Shown one piece after another: positions 51,353 to 59,283 of a stretch of DNA of 64,000 nt. The notes below the pieces were generated by a model, which saw nothing but the letters and a program-made list of their open reading frames with translations, was not told the DNA's origin and made no database searches. The stretch's first letter is position 1, and each line of letters starts with the position of its first letter. This DNA is from Halohasta salina. Its GTDB lineage: Archaea > Halobacteriota > Halobacteria > Halobacteriales > Haloferacaceae. The position numbers were made by a program, and so were the translations under genes. The stretch spans positions 433,672-497,671 of the forward strand of contig NZ_JAMZIE010000003.1 of the NCBI RefSeq assembly GCF_024178165.1. The letters run 5' to 3'.

Positions 51353-51949
51353 CTACTCGCCACGACGGCCGTGGACGTAGGTCTGTTCGTGGTCGGGAAA
51401 GACCGCCTCAACGGCCGACGGCTCGTGGCGGTCGGCCAGCAGCACCCTGAGTTCGTCCTCGTAGTCGGCCTTCCGGACGCTTTCGCTGGGTCCGACTTCG
51501 ATCTCGAAGGCCGACTCGACCAACCGGTCGACCGCGTGGCGGCCGAACCCCGAGAGCGGAGCGATGTAGTCGACGCCGTGGCGGTCTTCGATGCTCTGGG
51601 CGCTGGCGCGGGAGACGTTGGGGACCCGATCGTCCCGTCGGGTGCCGTCGGCGATGGCGTCGAACTCCCCGCCGGCGACCGTTTCGAGGGCGTGGTCGTG
51701 GGCCTGCTGGATCCCGTTGCGTGGGTAGCCATCGGCGGCCATCCGGTCGACGGCCGCCTCCGCGACCGATCGGTCGAGGTCGACGGTTTCGAAGGGGTAG
51801 CCCAGTGCGTCGGCAGCGCGTGCGGCGTGCTGCCAGTCGTCGGTGATTCCGAACGTGGCGGTCACGAGTGTTAGATCGTAGAACTCGTCGAGGAGCAGCG
51901 CTGCAAGCGAGGAGTCCTTGCCGCCGCTGTACAGTAACGCGAGCTCCAT
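51353..51949 (-). CDS. PP-loop ATPase (adenine nucleotide alpha hydrolase)
   Basis: A 198-residue PP-loop protein with the P-loop SGGKDSSLAA at residues 9-18 and a downstream ADGTRRDDRVPNVSRA that would contact nucleotide. Such enzymes adenylate a carbonyl or carboxyl before amidation or thiolation. It lacks Cys pairs of thiolases. It is third in the rps19e-PDCD5-PP-loop operon, four bases after the PDCD5 gene, so a translation- or tRNA/protein-modification role (such as the diphthamide amidation type) is plausible but unproved. Confidence 0.82.
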   Translation of the reverse strand: MELALLYSGGKDSSLAALLLDEFYDLTLVTATFGITDDWQHAARAADALGYPFETVDLDRSVAEAAVDRMAADGYPRNGIQQAHDHALETVAGGEFDAIADGTRRDDRVPNVSRASAQSIEDRHGVDYIAPLSGFGRHAVDRLVESAFEIEVGPSESVRKADYEDELRVLLADRHEPSAVEAVFPDHEQTYVHGRRGE

Positions 51950-51953
51950 CCGG

Positions 51954-52307
51954 TTACCGCCGTCGGATGTCGAACGATTTGGAGTCGGGCTGGAGCTCCT
52001 TGAGCAGCGACTTCATCTGGTCTTCGTCGATGCGGTCCTGAATCCGGCCGCTGCGGGCGAGGGCGATGATCTGCTGTTCGACCTGGCTGGCGAACTCCGG
52101 CTTCGACATCTGGACGGCGTTGAGCCGCTGGCGGGCCCCATCGGTGAGGTGTTGTTTCAGCATCGCCTCCTTCTGGGCTTCGGCCTGCTGTTGGGCCGCT
52201 TCTTGGGCTTCTTGGTCGCCTTGACCCTGCCCTTGGCGCTGCTCGAGCTCCTTGCGTTTCTGTTCGCGAAGCTCTTCGAGTCGGTCGTCTCCGGGGCTAT
52301 CGCTCAT
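51954..52307 (-). CDS. PDCD5-family DNA-binding protein
   Basis: A 117-residue member of the archaeal/eukaryotic PDCD5 family. An acidic, Gln-rich helical N-terminus (about 10-45; [20 protein letters not shown]) leads to the conserved helical core ([40 protein letters not shown]) and ends [24 protein letters not shown]. It binds DNA or chaperones in studied homologues. ATG 52307 begins [22 protein letters not shown], which fits the family. It follows rps19e, an arrangement conserved in archaea. Confidence 0.93.
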   Translation of the reverse strand: MSDSPGDDRLEELREQKRKELEQRQGQGQGDQEAQEAAQQQAEAQKEAMLKQHLTDGARQRLNAVQMSKPEFASQVEQQIIALARSGRIQDRIDEDQMKSLLKELQPDSKSFDIRRR

Positions 52308-52465
52308 ACCTATCTGTCGTGTTGCGGTCCAAAAAACGGTTTCGGAGCGGTCGACGCTGCCGCTGTGGCGCCCCCGCTTCGGCCCCCGCCTTGTCATTGT
52401 CGACGGTTCCGAACCGTGGCGCTGCCGCTGCTGAGCTGTCGTGGATCGAAAACGAATACCGGGTC

Positions 52466-52921
52466 TTAGGCGTAGCGTTCGAGTTCCGGCCGGTCGAGGG
52501 ATTCGAAGACGTCCTGAGCGACCTCGTCGAGGAGGGCATCGCCGTCGGCGGTGGTGCGGCGACCCTCGCCCTGTGCGGTCTGAACGAGGTCTTCGTCCTC
52601 GAGTTGGCTGAGGATCTCGCGGATGATCTTCTTCGAGCCCGAGACGTGGTTGGCGGGTGCGACCGCATACCGGTTCGAGCCGTCTTTGGTGCCGCCGTAC
52701 TCGGTGGCGAGCCGTTCGACACCGATGGGACCGTTGATCGCGACCTTGCGGAAGAGGCTCGCTGCGCGGGTCTCCCAGAAGTCCTCCTGCTGTGGCGGGA
52801 GCTCTCGGTCCTGTCCGGTTTTGGTGTACTCGACCCAGTCGGGCGCATCGAGGCGGTCGGCGAGCCGGTCGGCGAGTTCGTCGATGAACTCCTCGGCCGG
52901 GACGTCGTAGAGAGTTACCAT
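52466..52921 (-). CDS. rps19e: Small ribosomal subunit protein eS19
   Basis: A 151-residue ribosomal protein S19e (archaeal/eukaryotic). Family segments include [18 protein letters not shown] at the N-terminus, [32 protein letters not shown] and [20 protein letters not shown]. It binds the head of the small subunit. The TATA-like box at 52945-52952 fits a leaderless start at 52921. It heads an operon with PDCD5 and PP-loop genes. Confidence 0.95.
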   Translation of the reverse strand: MVTLYDVPAEEFIDELADRLADRLDAPDWVEYTKTGQDRELPPQQEDFWETRAASLFRKVAINGPIGVERLATEYGGTKDGSNRYAVAPANHVSGSKKIIREILSQLEDEDLVQTAQGEGRRTTADGDALLDEVAQDVFESLDRPELERYA

Positions 52922-52944
52922 AAGGCCACGTTCCGTTTTTGAGT

Positions 52945-52952
52945 GTTTAAAC
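52945..52952 (-). promoter_or_regulatory. TATA-like box for the rps19e operon
   Basis: GTTTAAAC, self-complementary, centred 27 bases before the rps19e ATG. Confidence 0.7.
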
Positions 52953-53036
52953 CCATCGTATTGCCGACGCAGGACGTATGCGGGTGTGTAGCGTCCCACC
53001 GGCCGACGGTGTCGACGCGGGAACCCAATACACATC

Positions 53037-53044
53037 CTTTTATC
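53037..53044 (+). promoter_or_regulatory. TATA-like box for thiL
   Basis: CTTTTATC centred about 34 bases before the ATG at 53075, predicting a short leader. Confidence 0.55.
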
Positions 53045-53074
53045 GACACGGCCGCAAGCCGTCGACGGATTTCG

Positions 53075-53944
53075 ATGGACGAACGCGAGGCCCTCGAGTT
53101 GCTCGGGGCGGCGCTACCGGCGGCCGGCGACGACGCCGCCGTCGTCGACTCGACGGCGATCACCACCGACATGCTCCACGAGTCGACCGATTTTCCGCCC
53201 GGCACGACGCGCTACACCGCGGGCTGGCGGTCGGTCGCCGCCTCGCTGTCGGATCTCGCCGCTATGGGCGCCGCGCCGACCGCCGCGGTCGCCGCCTACG
53301 CCGACACGGCCTTCGTCGACCACGAGCTTGAGGCCTTCCTCGAAGGTGCACGCGATGTCTGTGCGGCGGTCGGGGCCGACTACGTCGGCGGCGACCTCGA
53401 TACTCACTGTGAGTTCACCGTGACCACGACCGCGATCGGCGAGGCCCCCGACCCCGTCTATCGGTCGGGCGCGACCCCCGGCGATCGGCTCTGTGTCACC
53501 GGCACGCTGGGGCGGAGCGCCGCCGCCCTCCGGCTGTTCGACCGCGGCGAATCCGACCGGGCTAACGAGCTGTTCCGGTTTTCGCCCCGGATCGACGCCG
53601 GCCGGCGACTCGCCGGCGTCGCCACCGCGATGATGGACTCAAGCGACGGGCTCGCCCGGTCGCTCCACCAGCTCGCCGAGGCCAGCGACTGCGGCTTCAC
53701 GGTCGACCGCGAGGCGGTCCCGATCGACACATCCGTCGACGCGGTGGTCGACGACTCGGTCGACCGCTGGGAAGCCGGTGTGCACTTCGGCGAGGACTTC
53801 GAACTGGTCTGTACGCTTCCGGAACACGAACTCGATGCGGTCGCAGCCGACGTGGAGACGCCGCTGACGCCCATCGGCCGCGTTACCGACGAGGGCGTTC
53901 GTGTCGACGGCGAGCCGCTGGCCGACCGCGGCTACACCCACTGA
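53075..53944 (+). CDS. thiL: Thiamine-monophosphate kinase
   Basis: A 289-residue ThiL of the PurM/SelD fold, which phosphorylates thiamine monophosphate to thiamine diphosphate. AGDDAAVVD, TTDMLHESTDFP and ASLSDLAAMGA form the Mg-ATP site; GGDLDTH, ATPGDRLCVTGTLGRSAAAL and MMDSSDGLARSL are conserved, as is FGEDFELVCT. The upstream open frame to 52943 is not supported; MDEREALELLG at 53075 is the family start. It is convergent with the protease gene with no bases between stops. Confidence 0.94.
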   Translation: MDEREALELLGAALPAAGDDAAVVDSTAITTDMLHESTDFPPGTTRYTAGWRSVAASLSDLAAMGAAPTAAVAAYADTAFVDHELEAFLEGARDVCAAVGADYVGGDLDTHCEFTVTTTAIGEAPDPVYRSGATPGDRLCVTGTLGRSAAALRLFDRGESDRANELFRFSPRIDAGRRLAGVATAMMDSSDGLARSLHQLAEASDCGFTVDREAVPIDTSVDAVVDDSVDRWEAGVHFGEDFELVCTLPEHELDAVAADVETPLTPIGRVTDEGVRVDGEPLADRGYTH

Positions 53945-55084
53945 CTACTGCACTTGGATCGGAACCAGCATGAAACACAGCAGGCCGACCCCGAACGTCA
54001 GCAGACCGACCAGCAGTCGCGGAAGGCCGATCGACCGCTCGTCGTCGGGGTCGGCGGGGCCGTTGGCCGCGATCACTAGCGCGAAGACGCCCCAGAACGC
54101 CCAGAGGCCGACCGACTCGTTGAGCGACAGCCCCCGGATGTAGTGGAGGTAGCCGGCCACGCCGAACAGCACCGCCGGCACCAGTGCGGCGATCGTCTCC
54201 TGCCGCGGGCCGACCATCGCCCGGACCATGTGGCCGCCGTCGAGTTGGCCGACCGGCAGCAGGTTCAACACGGTGAAAAACATCCCGACCCAGCCGCCGA
54301 TGACGACCGGATGGGGGTTGTACCCCGGCCCGTAGCTGGCCGGCTCGCTGATTAGGGAGGCGATACCTTCCAGTAGGAGGGGATTATTAAAGACGATCGA
54401 GTCGACCGACTGGCTCGATTCGACCATCGCCGCCGGGACCTCGATCGGCTCCAGCGAGAGGCCGATCGCCGTAACGACGACCGTGGCGACGAGTCCGGCG
54501 ATCGGACCCCCGGCCCCAATGTCGAACAGCACCGTCCGGCTCGGCATCCGATCCCGGATTCGGATCACCGCTCCCATCGTGCCGAACACGGCAGGAAACG
54601 GGATCAGGTAGGGCAGCGATACGTCGACGCCGTGGTACCGGCCCATCGCGTAGTGGCCGAGTTCGTGGGTCAAAAGCACCCCGAGAACGGCGGCGGTAAA
54701 CGGCCACGCCTGAAGGATCGACAGCGGGTTGGCGACGATCTCCTCGAGCGGGACGAAATACCAGACGTAGCTTCCGACGAACAGCGTCGACAGTATCGTC
54801 GCCGCCAGCAGGACGACGTTGATCCACGGGATCCCATTCGAGCCGGACTCGTCGTCGAGTGGGACCGCGACCAGCGCCGTATCGGAGCTGTCGGCGGCGG
54901 TAGCGAACGACAGCTCGTAGCCCGCCTCCCGAAACGCCGGCCGAAGCTCCGCGAGGAGTCGCCGCTCGGGGATCAGTGGCTCGCCGTAGTAGACGACACG
55001 CCCCGCCTCGATCCGGACGTCGGTGAGATTGTACCACGTCTCGAGGGCCTCCGGCCGCGGGACGGTGGCTTCCGACTCTGCCAT
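53945..55084 (-). CDS. Site-2 protease family membrane metalloprotease
   Basis: A 379-residue M50-type protease. After a soluble N-terminal domain (about 1-80), the membrane part has HELGHYAMGRYHG with the zinc-binding HExxH and the second metal motif NLLPVGQLDGGHMVRAM. It cleaves within membranes, commonly activating regulators. ATG 55084 is chosen from several (55090, 55111, 55117) because minus-strand TTTATGAG (55107-55114) is a TATA box 26 bases upstream; the alternative starts would lie in the promoter. About six helices are expected. Confidence 0.9.
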   Translation of the reverse strand: MAESEATVPRPEALETWYNLTDVRIEAGRVVYYGEPLIPERRLLAELRPAFREAGYELSFATAADSSDTALVAVPLDDESGSNGIPWINVVLLAATILSTLFVGSYVWYFVPLEEIVANPLSILQAWPFTAAVLGVLLTHELGHYAMGRYHGVDVSLPYLIPFPAVFGTMGAVIRIRDRMPSRTVLFDIGAGGPIAGLVATVVVTAIGLSLEPIEVPAAMVESSQSVDSIVFNNPLLLEGIASLISEPASYGPGYNPHPVVIGGWVGMFFTVLNLLPVGQLDGGHMVRAMVGPRQETIAALVPAVLFGVAGYLHYIRGLSLNESVGLWAFWGVFALVIAANGPADPDDERSIGLPRLLVGLLTFGVGLLCFMLVPIQVQ

Positions 55085-55106
55085 CGGCATCTCTACGTGG
55101 CCGATA

Positions 55107-55114
55107 CTCATAAA
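55107..55114 (-). promoter_or_regulatory. TATA-like box for the site-2 protease
   Basis: Minus-strand TTTATGAG centred 26 bases before the ATG at 55084; it overlaps other in-frame ATGs, which are therefore unlikely starts. Confidence 0.55.
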
Positions 55115-55184
55115 CACCCGTCGTGACTGTTTCCGGCCCGATCCATTCGGGGCGGTGGATCGCGGCCGGCTATCGATTCGGGAC

Positions 55185-55460
55185 TCAGGCCGTTTTGACC
55201 GGCTGGACCAGCCACGTCGTCGCCCCGGTGTAGGACCACGGCTCGATCGAGAGTTCGGTCGCCGACTCCTGGAGTCGGACGATCAGCGCGCCGATTTCTT
55301 TCGGCGACAGCTCTACGTCCTCGGCGATGAACTTGCTTTTGAAGTAGCGGTCGCCCGCGGCGACCTGCTCGCGGAGGTACTGCCGGAGGTACTCAGCCTT
55401 CGGGTTCTCGTCGGCTGACGACTCGGGCGTGGCGTCCGTGGAAGGTGTGGTTGCGCTCAT
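55185..55460 (-). CDS. Small conserved haloarchaeal protein, winged-helix-like
   Basis: A 91-residue protein with a Ser/Thr/Ala-rich N-terminus and a helical core (KAEYLRQYLREQVAAGDRYFKSKFIAEDVELSPKEIGALIVRLQE), which resembles a short winged helix with SPKEIGALI as recognition-type helix. The end is beta-rich (WSYTGATTWLVQPV). Haloarchaea have a family of this type of unknown function. The promoter TTATATAA (55494-55501) gives a leader of about ten bases. Confidence 0.83.
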   Translation of the reverse strand: MSATTPSTDATPESSADENPKAEYLRQYLREQVAAGDRYFKSKFIAEDVELSPKEIGALIVRLQESATELSIEPWSYTGATTWLVQPVKTA

Positions 55461-55493
55461 GGATCCTCGGTTCCCGCTTGTTCGCCATGGCTG

Positions 55494-55501
55494 TTATATA
55501 A
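55494..55501 (-). promoter_or_regulatory. Strong TATA box for the 91-residue protein
   Basis: TTATATAA is close to the archaeal consensus and self-complementary, centred 37 bases before the ATG at 55460. Confidence 0.65.
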
Positions 55502-55731
55502 GCCAGACCGTTGGTCGGATTTCGGCTCGATTCACGCTTTCGGTGGGTTTGAATTGTCCTGAACGGTACGCTTCACGACTGGCTCAGTCCGCTCTAAACC
55601 TTTTATCGTTCCCTGTGATCCTATATTTCACCACTGAAGTGTGAGTCGTATTGGGGATAATACCGCCGCTGTGGCGGGTGAATTTGGCGATGATCGGCGG
55701 CATCAGCGGCGGTCGACGCGGTTGCGCGCGG
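55502..55731. other. Non-coding stretch between two minus-strand genes
   Basis: About 230 bases without a supported gene, less GC-rich than its surroundings. It holds a plus-strand TATA-like CTTTTATC (about 55601-55608), a palindrome-like TTCAC...GTGTGA around 55628-55643, and a hairpin CCGCC-GCTGT-GGCGG near 55664-55678. A small RNA or the moaE 3' region is possible; I cannot support either. Confidence 0.4.
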
Positions 55732-56535
55732 CTACCGTTCGTGGAGCCAAAAGTCGCCGTCGGTCGTCGACTCCTTTTTGAAGATCGGCACCTCGTCTTT
55801 CAGCCGGTCGATCCCGTCTTCGACCGCCCGGAACGCCTGTCGGCGGTGACCCGCCAGCACGACGACGAACACGATGTCCTCGCCGTCGTCGATCGGGCCC
55901 ACTCGGTGATGAAACAGCACCTCGAACACCCCCTCCCGCGCGGTTAAGTCCTGCCTAATGGCGTCGAGTCGCTGCTCGGCGACCCCCTCGTACTTCTCGA
56001 AGGTGAGCCGTTCGGTCCGGGCGTCCGCTGGGTCGTCTTTGGCCCGCACTCGCCCGGTGAACGTCGCGATCGCGCCCGCGCGGTCGGCCATCGGCGAGGC
56101 TTTGGCCCGGTCGACGAGCGTTTCGAGGCTGATGTAGGGATCCAGTTCGTCGATCCGGCCGAGGATCGTCTCGGGATCGAGTTCGGCAGCGGTCGGTGTG
56201 GTCTCGACGATCGGCGTGCTCGGAGGGGTCTCGACATCGCCAAGCACCACGGTCGGCAGTCGGTGGTGGACCACCCCCGCGAGGAGAGCGTAGTCGTAGC
56301 GCCGGGCCAGCGAGTCGAGGAGTTCGGTCGCCGAACGGTCACTGCCGGCACCGACCCACCGGCCGTCGCCGTCGACGCGGAACTCCCCCTCGTCGGGGAG
56401 TCCGGCACCGTCCACGGGGCGGGAGCCGGTACAGTCGACCGTGGCCACCCGTCCCTCGCGGCGGGTCGTCAGCCGGTCTGTGAGCGTCTCGGCTGCCGAC
56501 AGACAGTCCTCGCCGACGATACACAGGGTTTGCAT
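55732..56535 (-). CDS. moaE: Molybdopterin synthase catalytic subunit MoaE with N-terminal extra domain
   Basis: A 267-residue protein. Residues about 130-267 are MoaE (GAIATFTGRVRAKD, LTFEKYEGVAEQRLDAI, VLFHHRVGPIDDGEDIVFVVVLAGHRRQAFRAVEDGIDRLKDEVPIFKKE with the catalytic Lys), which with MoaD sulfurylates the precursor of molybdopterin. The first 120 residues are an additional alpha/beta domain resembling a degenerate MobB (MQTLCIVGEDCLSAAETLTDRL, then VATVDCTG), without an obvious Walker A. Promoter minus-strand CACTAAAG near 56562 is 27 bases upstream. Confidence 0.92.
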   Translation of the reverse strand: MQTLCIVGEDCLSAAETLTDRLTTRREGRVATVDCTGSRPVDGAGLPDEGEFRVDGDGRWVGAGSDRSATELLDSLARRYDYALLAGVVHHRLPTVVLGDVETPPSTPIVETTPTAAELDPETILGRIDELDPYISLETLVDRAKASPMADRAGAIATFTGRVRAKDDPADARTERLTFEKYEGVAEQRLDAIRQDLTAREGVFEVLFHHRVGPIDDGEDIVFVVVLAGHRRQAFRAVEDGIDRLKDEVPIFKKESTTDGDFWLHER

Positions 56536-56608
56536 GGCTCAATAGGGGGTCCGGCCGCCCTTTAGTGTTGTAGTCGACGGCTGATCGCCGGAGTACGCGC
56601 TTGACAAC

Positions 56609-56616
56609 GCTTAAGG
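56609..56616 (+). promoter_or_regulatory. TATA-like box for pyrH-lysS
   Basis: GCTTAAGG centred 28 bases before the ATG at 56641. Confidence 0.6.
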
Positions 56617-56640
56617 CCAACTCGGAGTTAGCCGACTGCA

Positions 56641-57360
56641 ATGAGAGTCGTCATTTCGATCGGTGGAAGTATTCTGGCCCCGGAGCTCGATTCGAGCCGC
56701 GTGGCCGCCCACGCCGCGGTTATCGAGTCGCTGGCAGCCGCGGGCTGTGAGATCGGTGTCGTCGTCGGCGGCGGGGGCGTCGCCCGCGACTACATCGCTG
56801 CGGCGCGGGATCTGGGCGCAAACGAGGTCCAACTCGACCAACTCGGGATCGACGTCACCCGGATTAATGCCCGACTACTTATATCGGCCCTCGGATCGAG
56901 CGCGAAGCCGACCCCGGCGACCGACTACGATGCCGCGGGCGATGCCCTCCGGCGCGGCGACATCTCGGTGATGGGTGGGATCACCCCCGGCCAGACGACC
57001 GACGCCGTCGCGGCGGCGTTCGCCGAGTACGTGGGGGCGGACCTGTTGGTGTATGCGACAAGCACCGACGGTGTCTACGACGCCGATCCCGAAGCCGACC
57101 CCGAGGCGATCAAGTACACGACGATGTCGCCGACCGAACTCGTCGACCTCATCGTGCCGATGAGCCGGGATGCGGGTGCGTCGGCGCCGGTCGACATTCT
57201 GGCGGCCAAACTCCTCGAACGGTCGGGAATGCGGACGGTCGTCCTCGACGGGTCGGAGCCGTCGAACATCGAGTCGGCGGTGCTCCGTGGTGACCACACC
57301 GGCACGGACGTGATCCCGCCAGGCAGCAGCGAACCCGCCCTCTGGGTCGAGACCGAATGA
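56641..57360 (+). CDS. pyrH: UMP kinase
   Basis: A 239-residue amino acid kinase-fold UMP kinase (UMP to UDP) of the archaeal type. MRVVISIGGSIL gives the phosphate-binding N-terminus; VVVGGGGVARDYI, GGITPGQTTDAVAAAFAEYVGADLLVYATSTDGVYDADPE are conserved. It supplies UDP for RNA and DNA precursors. The stop overlaps the lysS start as ATGA, so the two are translated together. Confidence 0.95.
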   Translation: MRVVISIGGSILAPELDSSRVAAHAAVIESLAAAGCEIGVVVGGGGVARDYIAAARDLGANEVQLDQLGIDVTRINARLLISALGSSAKPTPATDYDAAGDALRRGDISVMGGITPGQTTDAVAAAFAEYVGADLLVYATSTDGVYDADPEADPEAIKYTTMSPTELVDLIVPMSRDAGASAPVDILAAKLLERSGMRTVVLDGSEPSNIESAVLRGDHTGTDVIPPGSSEPALWVETE

Positions 57361-59009
57361 GCGACGGCACCGACTCGCCGCACACGCTCGCGGCCGACGA
57401 CGAGTCGACCCATCGGGACTTCTGGGCGGAGACGATCGCCGACGAGATCGAGGCGCGTGATCCGGACGAGCCGATCGTCGTCAAGGGAGGCGTCTCGCCG
57501 TCGGGGGTCGCCCACCTCGGCAACGTCAACGAGATCATGCGGGGCTACTTCGTCGCCGAAGTGCTCCGGGACCGCGGCCACGAGGTCCGGCAGGTCTTCA
57601 CGAGCGACGATAAGGACCCCCTCCGCAAGCTGCCCCGCAAACTGGCCGACGCCGACGGCAACATCGTTGGCCTCGGCGAGGTCGACGCCGGCGCGCTTGG
57701 GCGTAACCTCGGCAAACCCTACACCGACATTCCCGACCCCTTCGGCGAGGCCGACTCCTATGCTGCTCACTTCGCCGCCCTCCTAGAGGCCGACGCCGAC
57801 CGGCTCGGCGTTCCAATCGAGATGCGCTCGAACACCGAACTGTACGCCGACGGCACCTTCGACCCCGTGGTTTCTCACGTCCTCGCGAACGCCGAGACGG
57901 CCCGCGAGGTGCTCTCCGAATACCAAGCGAAAGTCGACGAGGACTATGTTCCGTTCAACCCAGTCTGCGAGGAGTGCGGCAAACTGACCGAGACGGTCAC
58001 GAACATTGACCTCGATGCGGAGACGGTCGACTACGTCTGTACCGACATGGAGGTCGGCGACAACACGATCGATGGCTGTGGCCACGAGGGAACCGCCTCC
58101 TTCCGCGAGGGGAAACTGCCGTGGCGCTTCGAGTGGCCCGGCCAGTGGCAGGTCCTCGGTGTGGACTTCGAGCCGTTCGGCAAGGATCACGCCGAAGGAT
58201 CGTGGCCCTCGGGCGTCGACATCGCCGAAAACGTCCTCGATATCGAGCCGCCGGTACCGATGGTCTATGAGTGGTTCACGCTCAACGGCGAGGCGCTGTC
58301 GTCGTCGGCCGGCAACATCGTCACCGTCACCGAACTGCTCGACCTGCTCGAACCCGAAGTCGTCCGCTACTTCTTCGCGCTCGATCCGAAGAAGGCCCGA
58401 GACCTTGATCTCTCGCGGCTCGACCAGTTAGTCGACGACTACGACCGGTTCGAGCGCGCCTACTACGGCACCGTCGACGACGAGTCGGTAACCGAGTTCG
58501 CCGAGGCGTCCTATCCGTACGTAGTCGACGCGGTGGCCGACGACAAACCGATCCGGCTCCCCTACACGTTCGCGGCTGTCCTCGGGATGGTCGACGACCG
58601 AGACCTGCGCATTAAACTCGCCAAAGACGAGGGTCACATTCCGGACGACGCCGACGAGTCGACCGTTGAGGCCGCCCTTGCTCGCGTCGAGAAGGCCCGC
58701 AACTGGGCCGAGCGGATGGACAACGCCTACAACTACCGACTTCAGACCGACCTGCCGGACGTCGAGTTCGATGAGTCGGTCCAAGCGGCCCTCGACGCCT
58801 TGGCAGCGTTCGTCGACGCAGGTCACGACGGCGAAGAGATCCAGGCCGCGATCTACGACACGGCCCGCGACCACGATATCGAGATCGGTGACCTCTTCGA
58901 GGCTGGCTACCGGCTCTTCTTCGACGAGACGCAGGGCCCTCGTCTCGGAGAGTTCCTCGGCGAGTTGGAAACCGAATTCGTCGTCGGTCGACTCCGGCGC
59001 GAGCGCTGA
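57357..59009 (+). CDS. lysS: Lysine-tRNA ligase, class I
   Basis: A 550-residue class I LysRS, found in archaea and a few bacteria instead of the class II enzyme. The HIGH-equivalent PSGVAHLGN lies around residue 48, and the KMSKS-equivalent region reads GEALSSSAGNIVTV, without the usual Lys. A zinc-binding segment (C-x2-C in VCEECGK, then VCTDM and GCGH) interrupts the catalytic core, as expected. The C-terminal helical anticodon-binding part is complete. It is coupled to pyrH. Confidence 0.95.
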   Translation: MSDGTDSPHTLAADDESTHRDFWAETIADEIEARDPDEPIVVKGGVSPSGVAHLGNVNEIMRGYFVAEVLRDRGHEVRQVFTSDDKDPLRKLPRKLADADGNIVGLGEVDAGALGRNLGKPYTDIPDPFGEADSYAAHFAALLEADADRLGVPIEMRSNTELYADGTFDPVVSHVLANAETAREVLSEYQAKVDEDYVPFNPVCEECGKLTETVTNIDLDAETVDYVCTDMEVGDNTIDGCGHEGTASFREGKLPWRFEWPGQWQVLGVDFEPFGKDHAEGSWPSGVDIAENVLDIEPPVPMVYEWFTLNGEALSSSAGNIVTVTELLDLLEPEVVRYFFALDPKKARDLDLSRLDQLVDDYDRFERAYYGTVDDESVTEFAEASYPYVVDAVADDKPIRLPYTFAAVLGMVDDRDLRIKLAKDEGHIPDDADESTVEAALARVEKARNWAERMDNAYNYRLQTDLPDVEFDESVQAALDALAAFVDAGHDGEEIQAAIYDTARDHDIEIGDLFEAGYRLFFDETQGPRLGEFLGELETEFVVGRLRRER

Positions 59010-59023
59010 GTCGACCGGTCGTT

Positions 59024-59031
59024 TTTATATA
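59024..59031 (+). promoter_or_regulatory. TATA-like box for the zinc ribbon gene
   Basis: TTTATATA centred 24-27 bases before the ATG at 59051, one of the closest matches to consensus in this window. Confidence 0.7.
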
Positions 59032-59050
59032 CTGATACGGAAGTGGTAGT

Positions 59051-59269
59051 ATGAGCGAGGAGCGGCCACTGACCGAGTTTTCTGCGAGCGAGGAAGTCGA
59101 CGGCGAGGCAACCGAGAGCATGGAGCCGCCCAGCGGTGTCGAACCGGCGACCGTCACCTACCAGTGGCAGCCGGATGGCACCGAGTGTGCGCAGTGTGGT
59201 GCAACGACGGAACAACGGTGGCTCGATGACGGTCAGTTCGTCTGCCCCGACTGCAAGAGCTGGGCGTAG
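59051..59269 (+). CDS. Small zinc ribbon protein
   Basis: A 72-residue protein with an acidic N-terminal half (EEVDGEATESMEPPSG) and a C-terminal zinc ribbon with two C-x2-C knuckles (ECAQCGATTEQRWLDDGQFVCPDCKSWA). Such small haloarchaeal ribbons are numerous and of unknown role, possibly binding nucleic acid or protein. It is monocistronic and convergent with mutL, 14 bases apart. Confidence 0.88.
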   Translation: MSEERPLTEFSASEEVDGEATESMEPPSGVEPATVTYQWQPDGTECAQCGATTEQRWLDDGQFVCPDCKSWA

Positions 59270-59283
59270 TCTCTGACTACTTA

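Noticed and set aside
57357..59009. LysRS as a possible inactive enzyme because the KMSKS-like loop lacks Lys (LSSSAGN)
   Set aside because: The loop varies in class I LysRS, the rest of the enzyme is complete, it is coupled to pyrH, and no other lysS is seen here, so I regard it as a normal haloarchaeal variant.
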